64,000 nucleotides of DNA, taken from contig JAPWGK010000016.1 of assembly GCA_029641185.1 (NCBI GenBank), positions 620,001 to 684,000 on the forward strand. Direction: 5' to 3'. The notes below the pieces were generated by a model, which saw only the letters and a list, made by a program, of their open reading frames with translations, searched no databases and was not told the origin of the DNA. Within the stretch, counting starts at the first letter, position 1, and the number at the start of each line of letters is the position of its first letter. The position numbers were made by a program, and so were the translations under genes. The stretch comes from Pseudofabraea citricarpa. Its lineage: Eukaryota; Ascomycota; Leotiomycetes; Helotiales; Dermateaceae. Below, piece after piece: positions 42,306 to 54,271 of this stretch.

Positions 42306-43825
42306 TAGAGATATTTCAATAAGAATAGCATCGAAACTTGTTTATATACTTCTGAAAATAGCCTTATCATATTAAATATTTAACATTCGCTACCCTGGGA
42401 CCCATGCAACAAACGATTTTAATAAATCAGACTCGGACACATGTCTTCTTGCGATTCTACATTCAAATGCTTCTTCTCTATACCCTGGAATTTCTTCTAC
42501 GGGATGGGGGTCTCTAAGCGATAGACGAGCAGAACTTGCAATTACTCAGCTGATACAGCTGACTACCTACCTGTGGATGGTATAAACAATGGCCGCTGAT
42601 CCTTGCAATGAAATCAACCGTTTGTAAACTACTAAGACGTCGACCATTTCTATAGTTTGCAGCTCAATATTTAAGAGATTGCCGCGATAGAGCTTCTATA
42701 ACGTATTTGTGAACAAGCTGCGCTAGCTACCTAGCTACTTGCAAAAGACTTTTGCAGGGTGTTATTGTATTCCTCTCCGCCTGAACGCTTATACCTAAGA
42801 ACCGATGCACCTAAGCCATAAACTAATGGTCAAGGTGTCCGGGATACGGTGACGACATGCAACAAACTCGGGTAGCAGACAAGAATATACATATACCGGG
42901 AGTCGAGCGGTATCTAAGATATGCAACAAAAGCATGTGATCAAACAAGGGCATTTTGGAGGACGACGACATGCAACAAAGCTTCACTACCAAAACAACAC
43001 GACTTGCAACACAGGAAAAGATATACATTCATAGGCGTATTAGGCAGATATTTTGTCGGGTGCGATATGCAACAAAACCGATGTGAAGATGAGAAAATTG
43101 TTGCGAGGTAGATGCGATATGCAACAAAGTTTTACTGCCAGGTAACGTGATCTTGCTACGTCGCAGTCACACGAGAGGCAGTTAGTGTGCGGTGTATCCG
43201 GGTACGACATAACAAAATGTTGCAGGATTCTGTGCCCAAGAAGAAGAATTTGATTCAAACAAGAAAACGTTAATAGGGAGGTAGGATTATGGCAAGTCCT
43301 TCAAAACCGAAGGCAATACATGAGAGATCGTAAATTACAGGTCCTTTATCGGAACCGAGATTTGATTTCAGGGTACTACATGGACGGAATTTTGATCGAG
43401 TGAACATGTATGGTCGCATGTTATTTATATTATATACAAAGAAAGACGAGAATTCATTAACGTATAGAAGTTATTGGATCGAATCCGATCGGCGTGGGAA
43501 GTGGAGCGAGGCAGTGATGAAAGAGAAGGCTCATGCTTAGCATGCCATGGTATAAGGAAATTTCAAGCACGTTAAAGCAAATTGTGCAAATTTAATGAAT
43601 TGCAGTCCAGAAATTGTATATATAAATTTGCACATTCAAAGGAATGTTCTAGCAGTCCTCCTTCCCCGCTCCTGAGTCCTGCTCTCCCGGTAAAAGATCA
43701 AAATAAAATGTAACGCCTTAAGGAAAGAAAGTCCTCCAAACCCAATTTTTCGTACAATCATCATCAGAAGTAAAAGAAAAAAATAAAACGCTCAGAAAAA
43801 AGTCATTTTAGATCATAAAGAGCCA
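42306..43825. other. Spacer between AT island and repeat-protein gene, no gene seen
   Basis: Base composition returns to normal within a few bases of 42306. Short open frames (for example 42857-43111) only read through the local tandem repeat and have no domain. The part below 43825 is presumably the 3' region of the minus-strand gene that ends at 43826. Confidence 0.5.
42854..43128 (+). repeat. Decayed tandem repeat with core GAYATGCAACAAA
   Basis: The core occurs at 42854, 42918, 42967, 43064 and 43116, with a variant (GACTTGCAACACA) at 43001, a shortened form at 43205 and an outlier at 42401. Spacing is 34-64 bases. Beyond the core, the 42967 and 43116 copies continue alike (AAAGYTTYACTRCCA), showing they are diverged copies of a longer unit. 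Confidence 0.65.
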
Positions 43826-46490
43826 CTAATTGTTGAAGAACACTGCTCTTCTTGCCCTCCTTGCCTCTTTAGGTGCCTTCGCTTCCTTGGGCTTTTGTTC
43901 AGGAGTTTCCGTGGCATTTTTCTTGTCATCTACCGGTGGAGGAGAAGCAGTGGCAGGTGGTGCAGGAGCTTGGTCAGCCTTTGCGGGATCTGCCTTTGCT
44001 GGGTCTGCCTTTGCTGGGTCTGCCTTTGCTGGATCTGCCTTTGCTGGATCTGCCTTTGCTGGGTCTGCCTTCGGGGATTCGGCTTTCTTTGGATCTTCAG
44101 TTACAGTAGCGTTTGCACCCTTCTCTCCCTCAAGTTTAGCAGGCTTGTCCTTTGGCTCTTCGGCAGCTTTTGGGTCCTTGGCTTTCTTTGGCTCCTCAGT
44201 TGCAGTAGAGTTCGCAGCATTTCCTCCCTCAGCCTTTGCAGGTTTGTCCTTCTTATCATCTTTTCCCTTTTTGGCTCCATCATCTGGCTTTGGGGGTGGA
44301 GGTGGGGCAGTGCCGTTCAAGGCTTCAGGAGGTGGTGGGGGCGCCGTTCCGTTCAGTGCCGCTGGTGGTGGAGGTGGTGGTGCCGTTCCATTTACGGCTG
44401 GCGGTGGAGGTGGAAGGGCTGTGCCATTCTGAGCATCGGGAGGTGGAGGTGGTGCAGTTCCATTTACAGCTGGTGGCGGTGGTGGGCTGGCGGCGGCAGC
44501 ATCAGGTGGCGGTGGTGGTGCCGTTCCATTGACGGCTGGTGGTGGAGGTGGAAGGGCTGTGCCATTTTGAGCCTCAGGAGGTGGAGGCGGAGGAGCAGCA
44601 GCTGCTGCAGGGGGGTTGTTGACTACTGTTGTGTTTGAAATGATGGTAGTGGTGTTATTGTTGAAGTTGTTGATGATATTGGTTGCGGCTGCTGCGTTGC
44701 TGACTGTGACAGTAGAAGTAACATTTTGTCCTGGTGTTTCGACCTGCTTGATATTAGAATTTTTGTAAATATTCGAGGAGATATTTCTTACAGTCTTGGT
44801 CACAACTTCTCCTGCAACAGTCTCTGTCTTTGTCTCAACCTTTGCTGGCTGTTGAAGTTGAATGACGATTACTTGGACTGTAGAAGATGATGAAGAGGAT
44901 GAAGAGGACGACGATGACGATGAGCCCTGTCCGTTGGCTTGCGCTTGACCCTCACCCTTTGCTTGTCCACCAGCCTGTACTTGTCCACCGGCTTGTGCTT
45001 GTTCGCCAGCTTGAGCTTGGCCATTACCCTTGTTCTCTCCACCAACTTGTGCTTGTTCACCAGTTTGTACTTGTCCCTCACCATTTGCTTGTTCACCGGC
45101 TTGTGCTTGTTCGCCAGCTTGGGCTTGTCCACCGGCTTGTGATTGTTCGCCAGCTTGTGCTTGGCCATTGCCCTTTGCTTGTCCAGTCTCTTGTGCTTGG
45201 CCGTTGCCCTTAGCCTCTCCATTGGCTTGTGGTTGCTCAGCATTGGCTGAACCTCCCTTCTCTGGGCTGGCGACAGCCGGAGGACTGGGAGGACTTGCGG
45301 GTGTGGCAGCCGGTTTGGCATTTTCTGGAGCGGCTTGGGCTGGAGGAGCTGCCACAACGACAGATCCTCCTGATTGACTTGAAGAGCTAGAAGATGAACT
45401 TGAACCGCTTGATACTCCTGCTCCTTGGTTGGATGATGGTGCCGGTGGCGAATTGTTAGCTTCTGGAGCTTTCTCCGGTGCAGCATTTGCTGGGCTCTGT
45501 GGGCTTGCGTTCTCTGCTGGAGGAGCTGGTGCAGCACTAGCAGCGTTGTTGAGGGTATGTGTTACTGTGACGGTGACAGGTGCTGCACAGGGTCTAAGTC
45601 TAATTAGTAGATGCATATTAAAAAACCATGTGAACAACTTACGTGCAGACAACAGGTGGAGCGGCTTCTTGAGCTGCAAGAGTAGCACTTGGTGCCTCCT
45701 TCGAAGCTTTATCACCTCCATTTCCCTTGGCCTTTGGGGGTTCAGCGCCTGTCTCTTTGGCCTTTGGAGGATCGGCCCCAGTGCCTTTGGCACCTTTTGG
45801 GGGATCGACACCAGTGGCCTTAGCTTTTGGTGGTTCAGCTCCAGTGCCTTTGGCACCCTTTGGAGGTTCGACACCACTGGCCTTAGCCTTTGGTGGTTCG
45901 GCACCAGTTCCTTTTGCCCCCTTTGGCGGATCAATACCAGTCTCTTTGGCTTTTGGGGGTTCGGCACCAGTGCCTTTTGCCCCCTTCGGAGGCTCGACAC
46001 CACTGGCCTTAGCCTTTGGTGGATCAGCACCAGTTCCTTTTGCCCCCTTTGGCGGATCAATACCAGTCTCTTTGGCTTTTGGGGGTTCGGCACCAGTTCC
46101 TTTTGCCCCCTTTGGAGGCTCGACACCACTGGCCTTAGCCTTTGGTGGATCAGCACCTGTCTCTTTGGCCTTTGGAGGTTCAGCACCAGTCCCTTTGGCA
46201 CCCTTCGGAGGTTCGACACCACTGGCCTTAGCTTTTGGTGGTTCTACACCCGTGCCCTTTGCCATCTCGGCAGCCGGGGGAGAAGGTGGTAGGGCAGCTG
46301 GATCCGGGCCATTTTCTGCTGTGGACTTGCCACTAAAATCAAGGAATCTATTTCTTGTAAGCCCAAGTTAGGTTTTCATGCAGTAAGAGAGAACTTACGT
46401 CGTCAATGAGTTAAAGTCTATTGGACCAGCAACAGTAGTCGAAGTGAATAGTGCGGCTAGCGCAAATGAAAGTAAGGTATCTGGACGCAT
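43826..46490 (-). CDS. Secreted low-complexity repeat protein (3 exons, 849 aa)
   Basis: Proposed exons, in coding order, are 46490-46399, 46332-45643 and 45593-43826. The introns (66 and 49 nt) have GTAAGT donors, CTAAC/CTAAT branch sites and AG ends, and the frame closes at 850 codons including stop. Residues 1-21 form a signal peptide (MRPDTLLSFALAALFTST then TVAG). Then come: about 15 ten-residue units like AKGTGAEPPK and KASGVEPPK (56-230); a VVCTPCAAP junction with the only two clear cysteines (260, 263); poly-Ser blocks; GQAQAGEQ/GNGQAQ repeats; a Thr/Val/Asn-rich segment with potential N-glycosylation sites; seven or so PPPPP-AVNGTA units; KPAKAEG/KDKPAK segments; seven PAKAD repeats; and a basic tail ARRARRAVFFNN. 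This fits a cell-wall or matrix protein, largely disordered. No GPI signal or enzyme domain is visible. Function unknown. Repeat counts probably vary between strains. Confidence 0.8.
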
Positions 46491-49400
46491 GTTGAAGAAG
46501 AGTCGTTGCTACTAAATACAAGAAATAAAAGAGAAAAGAATGTAATCTTGTCAAACGAAAAACAGAACTGAAAGAATGCAAAGTAGAACAGAACTGATAG
46601 CCATGTGAGAAGTGTTCAGAGGATGGGATAGAGCAGGCTCTTTAAGTCATTGGGAGAAGCATGGATGCAAGCCTCTTGCGCGATTTAACTCTAAAAACAT
46701 CGTTTTGACGTCTGCCAGGTTGCGGTACGTGACAAACGAGCACAAGCTTGAATTCTAGTCAGAACCTTGGGATGATTTGGACCCAAACAAGGATGGAGAA
46801 CGTTTGAAGCTTGCTCAGGAAATTAAAGGTCTTCTCGATTGGGGAATACCTGCGGGTGAAACGTGCCTCTCAGGAGAGCCAGAATGTTGCGACTGGCCAG
46901 GATCGTCTGATATGAGGCTGTGCACAGTGAGACGTCGATACCAGCAATCCTGAGCGGAGGCACTAACTAGCCAGAGACAACTCTCTAGTTCACATGGGAT
47001 GAAGCGAACATACCACTCTTGGTATGCCAAAGCAGGAAGGTGGCTAATGAGAAGAAGGAAGGCAAACTAATAACACTATTTCAAATGCTTTCAACAGCTC
47101 TGATTCTGTGCGGTTGTTTTGATGACATCTTGGACTGCAAACAGGATCTCCATAATGATCTCGATTGCTGAGCATCATTCAGGCGATCTGCCAGTGCCGG
47201 CTAGACTTCCCAGAGGTAATCTGTTGCACAGATGGAATGATCGACTGACTCGAGCCGCCCGGTTATTCTGGGGGAGGAAATGGCAGCTTGCCCTTCTCCG
47301 TATTCTCCTCCTCTCTATGCCTGCCCTTAACTTGGCTACATTTGGCATCCTGGTCTAGCAGGGCTCATAGGGGACGAACATTGATTGCATGAATTGACGG
47401 TCAGACTTGACCATCTGCAAGAAAGCTCACATTCTATGCAGCTTGCTGGTGGCCACAAGTTTGAAGCCGAGCTTTTCAAAAAATCGACTCGGCATACCGG
47501 TTGCACAGTAGCAATCGGTATGGAGTTGTGACAAGCTTCCAAGTCTTGGGTCAAGCCTCCGTCTCATAGAGCATCGCTAAGAGATCTGCAACAGCGCTAA
47601 CTAATCAAGCGAGCAATAGTGGGACATCAAAATCGGGTCTTCTGGCAGCAAAGGTGTGAGATCAGAACAAATAAGAACGTGCTGCAGGGAATGGTGGAGA
47701 TCATTGATCGCTACTATCCCTGGTTGGATGCGTTTTGACGAGGTTTGATGTTCGGATGATTGATCCCGAGGAGCCTTGTTGCCGTGGAAGTTTTACTAGC
47801 TGCACAGTAATGTCCGCAAAGCCAATACACAGCCGCTGAATAAAACAATAGGGGAAGGATTTCGCTGGACTTGACAGATGTTTGGTTTAAGCTTGATATG
47901 ATGTGATCCCTGGTTGTCGATCATACGCAGTTATCCTCAAAGGATACCAAACTTCAACTCTAGAAGCTAATCTCATCTTTTCCAACTGCAACGGAAGGAA
48001 ACGCTAGGAGGTGATCCTTGGTGTCTATGACTGCTAGCATAGAAGCTCTGTCACGTCATATCCCTTCTAATTTTGGACGAACGTTCTCCATGCCACGTTC
48101 AGTCTGGCGGACATGAGAGTGTCACTGACTCACGGGCGCTGTAATGTTTGACTACTGCCATCTGTGGACGGTAAGCTGAGTCTTGCGGAGGTTTCGAAGC
48201 AATGCTGCTGGGATCAGCGATGTATCGTTGCTGTAGATGCTTAGATCATCTGTTGGCTATGAGGGAAACTTGTAACGGGTGATGTTTGGAATGCTAGCAC
48301 TGACATGAAAATAAGGTTCTCGGGCCCGGGTCTCTTAGCGATGGTAGCACGTGATATTTACTTTCAGCACCAGAAGACTGAGGATCGCCGGTCTTGAAGC
48401 ACCTTAATTTCCATGATTGCCATAAAAGGGTCACTATGAGAGCTATGATCTCCAAACAATGGAACGACGGCAGTCTTCTATAAAGTGCTGGCTTGCACAG
48501 CCTCAAGTTTCCCCTCGTATCCTCGGTCTCCGCCTTTTCTCGGCTCTAATAGTCAAGATGAACTGGGGTTTCAGTACGTCGAATGGCCATTGCCCAGTGG
48601 GCGTAAGATGTCAAGGGCGATAGGAGAAGTCTTGGGAGAGTAATATGAGAGATCTTCTATAGCTTGCTTGGCATTTGATTTTCATGGAAGATCAATTGTT
48701 CAGACGACGGAAAGCATCCCGAGATACTCAAATACTGGTGCTATTTAAATCTCATGATGCTTGCTAGTAGACTTGACGTTTAAACTGGTCTTTTGCTGTC
48801 ACAATTTGCTCTAATATCTAATTTGAAGTTGAATTCAATCACTTTACAAAAGCAACACATTGGAAAGTTCCCAGTTGTGTGTTTGATGGTTTGGCCGTCT
48901 TCACGTGATACTAAATGGAACATGTGGATATTCGCTCATGAGAATTGCAAATGGGTGGAACCTCTATCCCGCAGAACATGAAGTCATGTTACAAAGTCAC
49001 CAAGGATACCAGGAGTGCCAGTGGAAAGATTTCAACGGTTCCGTTCCAAGCCTATGTAAGTAGGCAAGTCCAGTTAGCATCCATCGGCAGGCGGCTGCCT
49101 CAACATTCGGACAATATCAAAAAGCATCAAACCTTGGGTATCAAGGTTCAGGCTGAAGCTTGAGCTTGAGCCGGAGGATTCAACAGGGGAAGACATACTC
49201 AGACAACCCATGTTCGTCAAATGTTAAATCACCTCGTCGGCTTCCGATCGGGCATCGTTACACTCTAACGAGATACTTCCCACGGACCAACAGCTGTTCA
49301 CTCCAAGTCAGCAGTTGATCTTAGATATACACTTTTTATTTTCTGGTGAGGACCTCTCCGCTGAAGACCTCTTCGGTTTGTTTTTCGTTCATATGTAAGT

Positions 49401-52255
49401 GAAGGAAAGTTTTAACTGACATCACATGACCAAATGCTAACCCGAAAGTCAGAATGGCACTACTAGGATCTACTGCACGATTTATTCAACTTTTCCCAGC
49501 TGGGAACAACCAGCATATCGATCCAGCAGAAAGCATCCTATCGGATCGTGAGAGGGAGTTGTCAGCGACCGAGGTAACCACGATGGTTGTACCACCAATG
49601 GCCAAAGGTGGAAAGGCTGGTTAAACAGCCTTTTGTGATTGAACGTGGAGATCGGATCACCATTCATGATGCAGCATCGTGCACAATCATAGGCAGATAT
49701 CATGACTATACCGATTAGGGCAAAGGTATGACATGCAGTCTGCGCAGTGATAATGCAGTGGTGAGACTCTCGTACCAGAAGATGAAGCTGATGGGTTCTT
49801 AGGTCGTTATGTATTGGACGGCTCACCACGAACTCAATCGACATATCACTTTCTCCTCCAGAATCCAAACACAAGCGCCAAGGGTCAAAGGATCGATACA
49901 AAAGAGGTGTGATGATTTTCTAGGCTAGAGAATGGCTCTCGGGTCGCTTGAACGTCTGGGCTTTGGCGGTCAACATCTCAATAGAACCGAAACGGAAATT
50001 ATTATTGTTCTTTGGCACTCTCGCAGAATCAGTGCCAGTCTGCCAGAGCCAGTGTTGTGCCGTATTCGCCATATCCCGAATCAGGCGAGGTTTTGCCCTC
50101 TCCCCGCCCGTGGCCGCGAACTGTGAAATCGGATCGAGCCGCCGCCACGGAATTGGTCCATAAAACAAGAAGGTGATAGGTCTCCTATCCTGTGCAGCGT
50201 GAGACAACAATCAGCACGATGGGCCAGATATCCACGAGGATTGCAAAGTTACGAAGTTGCGGTCGGGAGGCTGTGGATCATTGAAATCTCATCAGTTTGT
50301 TTCACGGTGATTGTTTCCTCTATGGTAATCTATTGTTGAGCTTGAGCCTGTCAGCTTGATAACCGAGAACCGTTGGTGTGGAGAAGCGCGAGAAAGTGCC
50401 ATGAACCCCCTATTCCTGTGACCGGATCTACATGCGGATAGCTAGCTGATGTGCCAGAGCCAGCCAGCTGTGAAATATCTGCACGCTAGGCAGATGGGTT
50501 GGTTGATGGGCGATGGGTGATGGATGGGTAGATGAGTAGACGAGCAGAAGGCAGAGGCATAGCAGAGAGAAGCCATTCATCATGCATGACCGACCCAAGC
50601 AGTAGTTCGGCTTCGTGCTGTGCTACCTGTCCTATTCACAACCAGGCCTAGCTAAGGTAGCATGGCACTACTTTATGGCAATCGCAACGAGTGTGGACGG
50701 CATCCACCATCGCTACCAAACTCTGCAGCACTGCCATGGGCCTTGTTGACAATGAGCGAATTCTCCACCTGTGCAAATTGTTTCTATGGCCGGGCCCCGA
50801 CAATCCATTAGCAATTGTCGGTTTGCCACCGTAATAGCTTCGACCGATTTCTGTCACTTGCTCACTTTCTGTTCGAGTCCCCACCAACCGCAGCTGCCGA
50901 CGGTTCCCAGCTGTCACCTGGTCGGGGCAGCCAATGGCGGTGCGATGTATGCAATGCCCACTCTGTTTGGACAACATCACATCAATGTGGCTGAGAACGC
51001 TGCCAGAGTCGAGTGCAGGAGAGGATGTTGGAGACGGGACTGCAAGTCAGAGTGCATACAGTATCTGCACTCGTAAGTGGTCAGAATGTGTGTGCTTGTT
51101 CGAGATAGAGAGGTACGGTGCTGCTGGACTGCATAATCTGTATACTATTTGACACTGTGCGTACATGGTGAGGATTTGAGAATTTGAGAATAATGCCATG
51201 CCGCCGCTGTGCCGCCACGACTGCTTTTGTGCTGTGTTGTGTTGTGTTGCGAACTTCCCCAGAGTGACCTGCTTCATGGCTGTCTGGCCTCCACTCCGCC
51301 GTGGCTCTCGGTATGATTAACTCGTACTTCTATTAATGCCGTGGACAGTCGTGAACCCCTTACCCGATCTCGCCTCACGCAGTCACAGACTCACAGAGTG
51401 TCTTGTCTTGCTGCGCGACGGGCCACGGTACATGTGCTGCAGGGGTGGTGGCCCAGCTCTCCTTCGAGGCGTCAACCAACATCTTCGAGGTCTGCAAAGC
51501 GCAGCTGAAGAGGTAGACGGAGCATATGATATGTATGTACACGAGACAGCTGCGTTTGCGTTTGCGTTTGCGTTTGGAGCTGGAGCTGGAGCTGGAGCGG
51601 TGCTGGTGTTGGTGTTGGTGCTGGTGCTGGGTCTTGTTCTGGTTCTGGTCTCCCTCTAGTAGGACAACCAGCGTAACCACCAGTGCCCGCCCAATTAGGC
51701 TTAGGTCGCTAGCGACCAAACTTTGGCCTTACAGAGCACTCTAATATTAAGAGAAAGTCACACCCAGGTCTTCAGAACTTGTGCTCTCCTCCTCCCACCA
51801 ACACCGACACATCTCCTTCACCATCTCCTCGACACTTCGACTCCGCCATACGTCGTGGCTCATGCTGGAGTAATATCTCTATCCCAGTTCTATATCACCG
51901 CTCTTTCGACCACGCCGACACCCCATCTATCATTCCCCACGTCCCAAGGAGAAAAAGAGTTTCCCCCCAAAGAACCCCCCCCCAGGTCTTCTCACACCTC
52001 GACTCGACCCTCTCTCCCCAACTCCCTCCTGCGATACATCGTCGCAGCATCGTGGAGTCATCGCAACTCGACGTCGGCCTCTTGCCAACGTATTCTGAAG
52101 CAAGGTTCGCATTACGCTCCAGCTGCACGAGCTTCGTCAGATCAGGAGCAGGCAAATTAAGCTTCGAACAGCGTGCCACTGCCGGCTCCTTGCATACTTC
52201 GTTGGCACAGCAAGCAAAGTCTTCCCAAGATCTATAAGACGACTGTAACATCAAT
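46491..52255. other. Long gene-poor region, 5.8 kb
   Basis: Balanced base composition, no RIP signature, and only short scattered open frames on both strands with no recognisable protein. The last few hundred bases before 52256 are C/T-rich and probably promoter and leader of the Pin4-like gene. Upstream of 46490 there is a reverse-strand CCAATG (46649-46654) that could serve the secreted-protein gene. A spliced non-coding RNA or a decayed gene cannot be excluded. Confidence 0.45.
51552..51653 (+). repeat. Hexanucleotide microsatellite cluster
   Basis: Adjacent runs of GCGTTT (four copies), GGAGCT (about four) and GGTGTT/GGTGCT/GGTTCT units. All are multiples of three, so the stretch stays open in several frames and creates spurious open frames on both strands. 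It lies about 600 bases upstream of the Pin4-like start. Confidence 0.8.
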
Positions 52256-54271
52256 ATGAATCAGCAGTATCAAGATATGTATGCCGATTTCCCTACAAAC
52301 CGATCGCCCAGTTCTGCTCGCGGATATGGCAATGTTTTGAACCGCCAACCATCGCGACAATTCGACCACAGCTATCAACCGATGCAGCAACAACAACATT
52401 ACTCCTCCCATGATGATCAACATATGAATAGCTACGATGCGCCACGTTACGACAGGATGACACAAGCCTCTACCCTTCAGTCCTTCCCCGTCTCCTATGA
52501 CAGCCAGACTTGGTCCTATGCAAATGGAGCAAATACTATGAGTGGAACGCGGGGCCCAAGAACCACAACAAGCAGGAGAACAGCTCTCCCACCTGTGCGT
52601 CACTATCTGTTACATGATGTATTGTCTTGCAGTTTACTGACTCTCAAATAGTCTTGGATCGAGTCTCAACAACCACAGCAGCAGCAACCCCTTATGCCCT
52701 CCCTGCAAACCAACCCGCTGAACGGTTTATACAGCAATAATCAATCTCATCATCAAAATTCTCGTGTTTCTCCTACTGGCGATGGCTCTGAAGAGCTTAT
52801 CCCTACCGCTATTGTTATCAAGAACATTCCCTTCGCGGTCAAGAAAGAGCAGTTGAGCGAGTTAATGGTAAAGATGGGTTTGCCACTTCCGTATGCATTC
52901 AACTATCACTTTGACAATGGCGTCTTTCGAGGATTGGCGTTTGCGAACTTCACAACTTCAGAAGAGACGCAGTCAGTCATTAGCATGATGAATTGTTTTG
53001 AGCTCCAAGGACGAAAGTTACGAGTCGAGTACAAGAAGATGCTCCCACCTGCAGAGCGGGATCGTATTGAGCGAGATAAGCGGGAGAGAAGAGGCCAACT
53101 TCAAGAACAACATCAACCTATGTCCACCTCGTCGTTGCAGCATCAAGCATCCATTTCATCCATGAACTCAGCCATTCCAGCTACATCACCATCTCCGGTT
53201 CATAATATGCGTGTCGAGAACATGTTTGGTCGTAAGTTGACTGACTTGTCTGAAGACTGGGGCTTTCACTGACTTTGCAGCTGATGTTGACATGAACGAT
53301 GCCTTGACCCTAAGTTTTTATGCTGAATTAACCATCTTCAAACGAGAGGAGGGACGACAGACGATGATTTTCCCTGCCGAGATCAGTCCTCAGCACAGAC
53401 GAGCCATCCATACCCTTGCCCATCATATGAAGCTCGAGCATCGTTCTGAAGGAACTGACCATGAGCGACATGTCATTGTCTACAAGAATGTAAGCCCCCC
53501 AACTTCACACCTTGCCAACGGTGTTGGATATGACTCTTCACGCCGTGGATTGAACCGGGCTGCAACCATTGATTTCAGCGAGCACCGGACTGCGGAAACC
53601 ACCTACCACAGCCACGGACTCGGTCATCAGACCTCATCCACTCTCCTTGTGCCTACCCCAGGTTCCCCTGGGCTTGGTGGCCAAAATCTTCGAGGGGTGA
53701 AATCCTTTGCTGATCTACGATCCTTCAGCCCTTCGCCGGCCCAGACACACCAAAGCTTTCCCAGCCACCAGACCATGTCACGCTATAGTGAGTACGGACA
53801 ATCGACTGGTACAAGTGGAACCCCCAACCTCACTCCAACATCATCTGGCAACCCAATGGACAGAAGTGTGGAGAGTTATCTTGTGAATGGGATTGGAAAT
53901 ATTAACATTGGAGGTTATGAACGTTCAACTGCAACTCGTTCAAACGGTCGTCTTGGCGGTCAGTCCGATAGGGACACTCACACCTCCACAGCTGGAGCCA
54001 TCGGAAGCCAGCGACCAACCAATGGCCATTACGAAGAAAACCAGCGTAATGGGGGCTCAACCATGCCTGAGAGACAACCAAGAGGTCCTGGCAGTACCCC
54101 TGGTGGTGAATGGGGTGGTTTCAGCGGTAGACAACGTCAAAACGGACATGCCAACCATGGAAGTGGTGAGAATGAACCCTTCAAAATAAGCTGAATATCT
54201 ACTAATCCTCCACGCAAGATTCCTCTGACCGAAGCATCCCGTTGTCTTCCAACACCAGATTCATGTCTTAG
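52256..54271 (+). CDS. PIN4: Pin4/Mdt1-like RNA-binding protein, RRM plus R3H (4 exons, 618 aa)
   Basis: Proposed exons are 52256-52594, 52652-53231, 53281-54165 and 54219-54271. The introns (57, 49 and 53 nt) have GTGCGT, GTAAGT and GTGAGA donors and branch sites CTGAC or CTAAT, and the frame closes at 619 codons. An RRM spans about residues 165-241 with RNP2 IVIKNIPF and RNP1 RGLAFANF, followed by an Arg/Glu-rich helix (ERDRIERDKRERRGQ). An R3H domain follows at about 313-376 with the RxxxH signature (R346, H350). The remainder is Gln/Ser/Gly/Asn-rich and disordered. RRM followed by R3H is the layout of yeast Pin4/Mdt1, an mRNA-binding protein linked to the DNA-damage and cell-cycle response. 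Cytoplasmic mRNA regulation is inferred. If the last intron is not removed, the protein would instead end at 54194 (SGENEPFKIS). Confidence 0.85.

Noticed and set aside
42854..43128. CRISPR-like array
   Set aside because: Repeat cores are only 13 bases, spacing is irregular (34-64), and the genome is eukaryotic.
45643..46222. Continuous minus frame reading LRRVPKGLVLNLQ-type repeats into the last exon
   Set aside because: It is another frame of the same GTGAEPPK repeats. The spliced model through the 45594-45642 intron uses the other frame and connects to the signal-peptide exon.
43830..46371. Several long plus-strand open frames opposite the repeat-protein gene
   Set aside because: They are mirror products of codon-phased repeats. 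The minus-strand model has a signal peptide, two good introns and a frame that closes exactly.
50871..50880. tRNA B-box-like GTTCGAGTCC
   Set aside because: The flanking bases cannot form a T stem, and no A box, anticodon arm or acceptor pairing could be found.
51723..52237. Two overlapping open frames of about 150 codons before the Pin4-like start
   Set aside because: They are low-complexity Pro/Ser/Thr/His readings of a C/T-rich leader, overlapping in different frames, with no domain.
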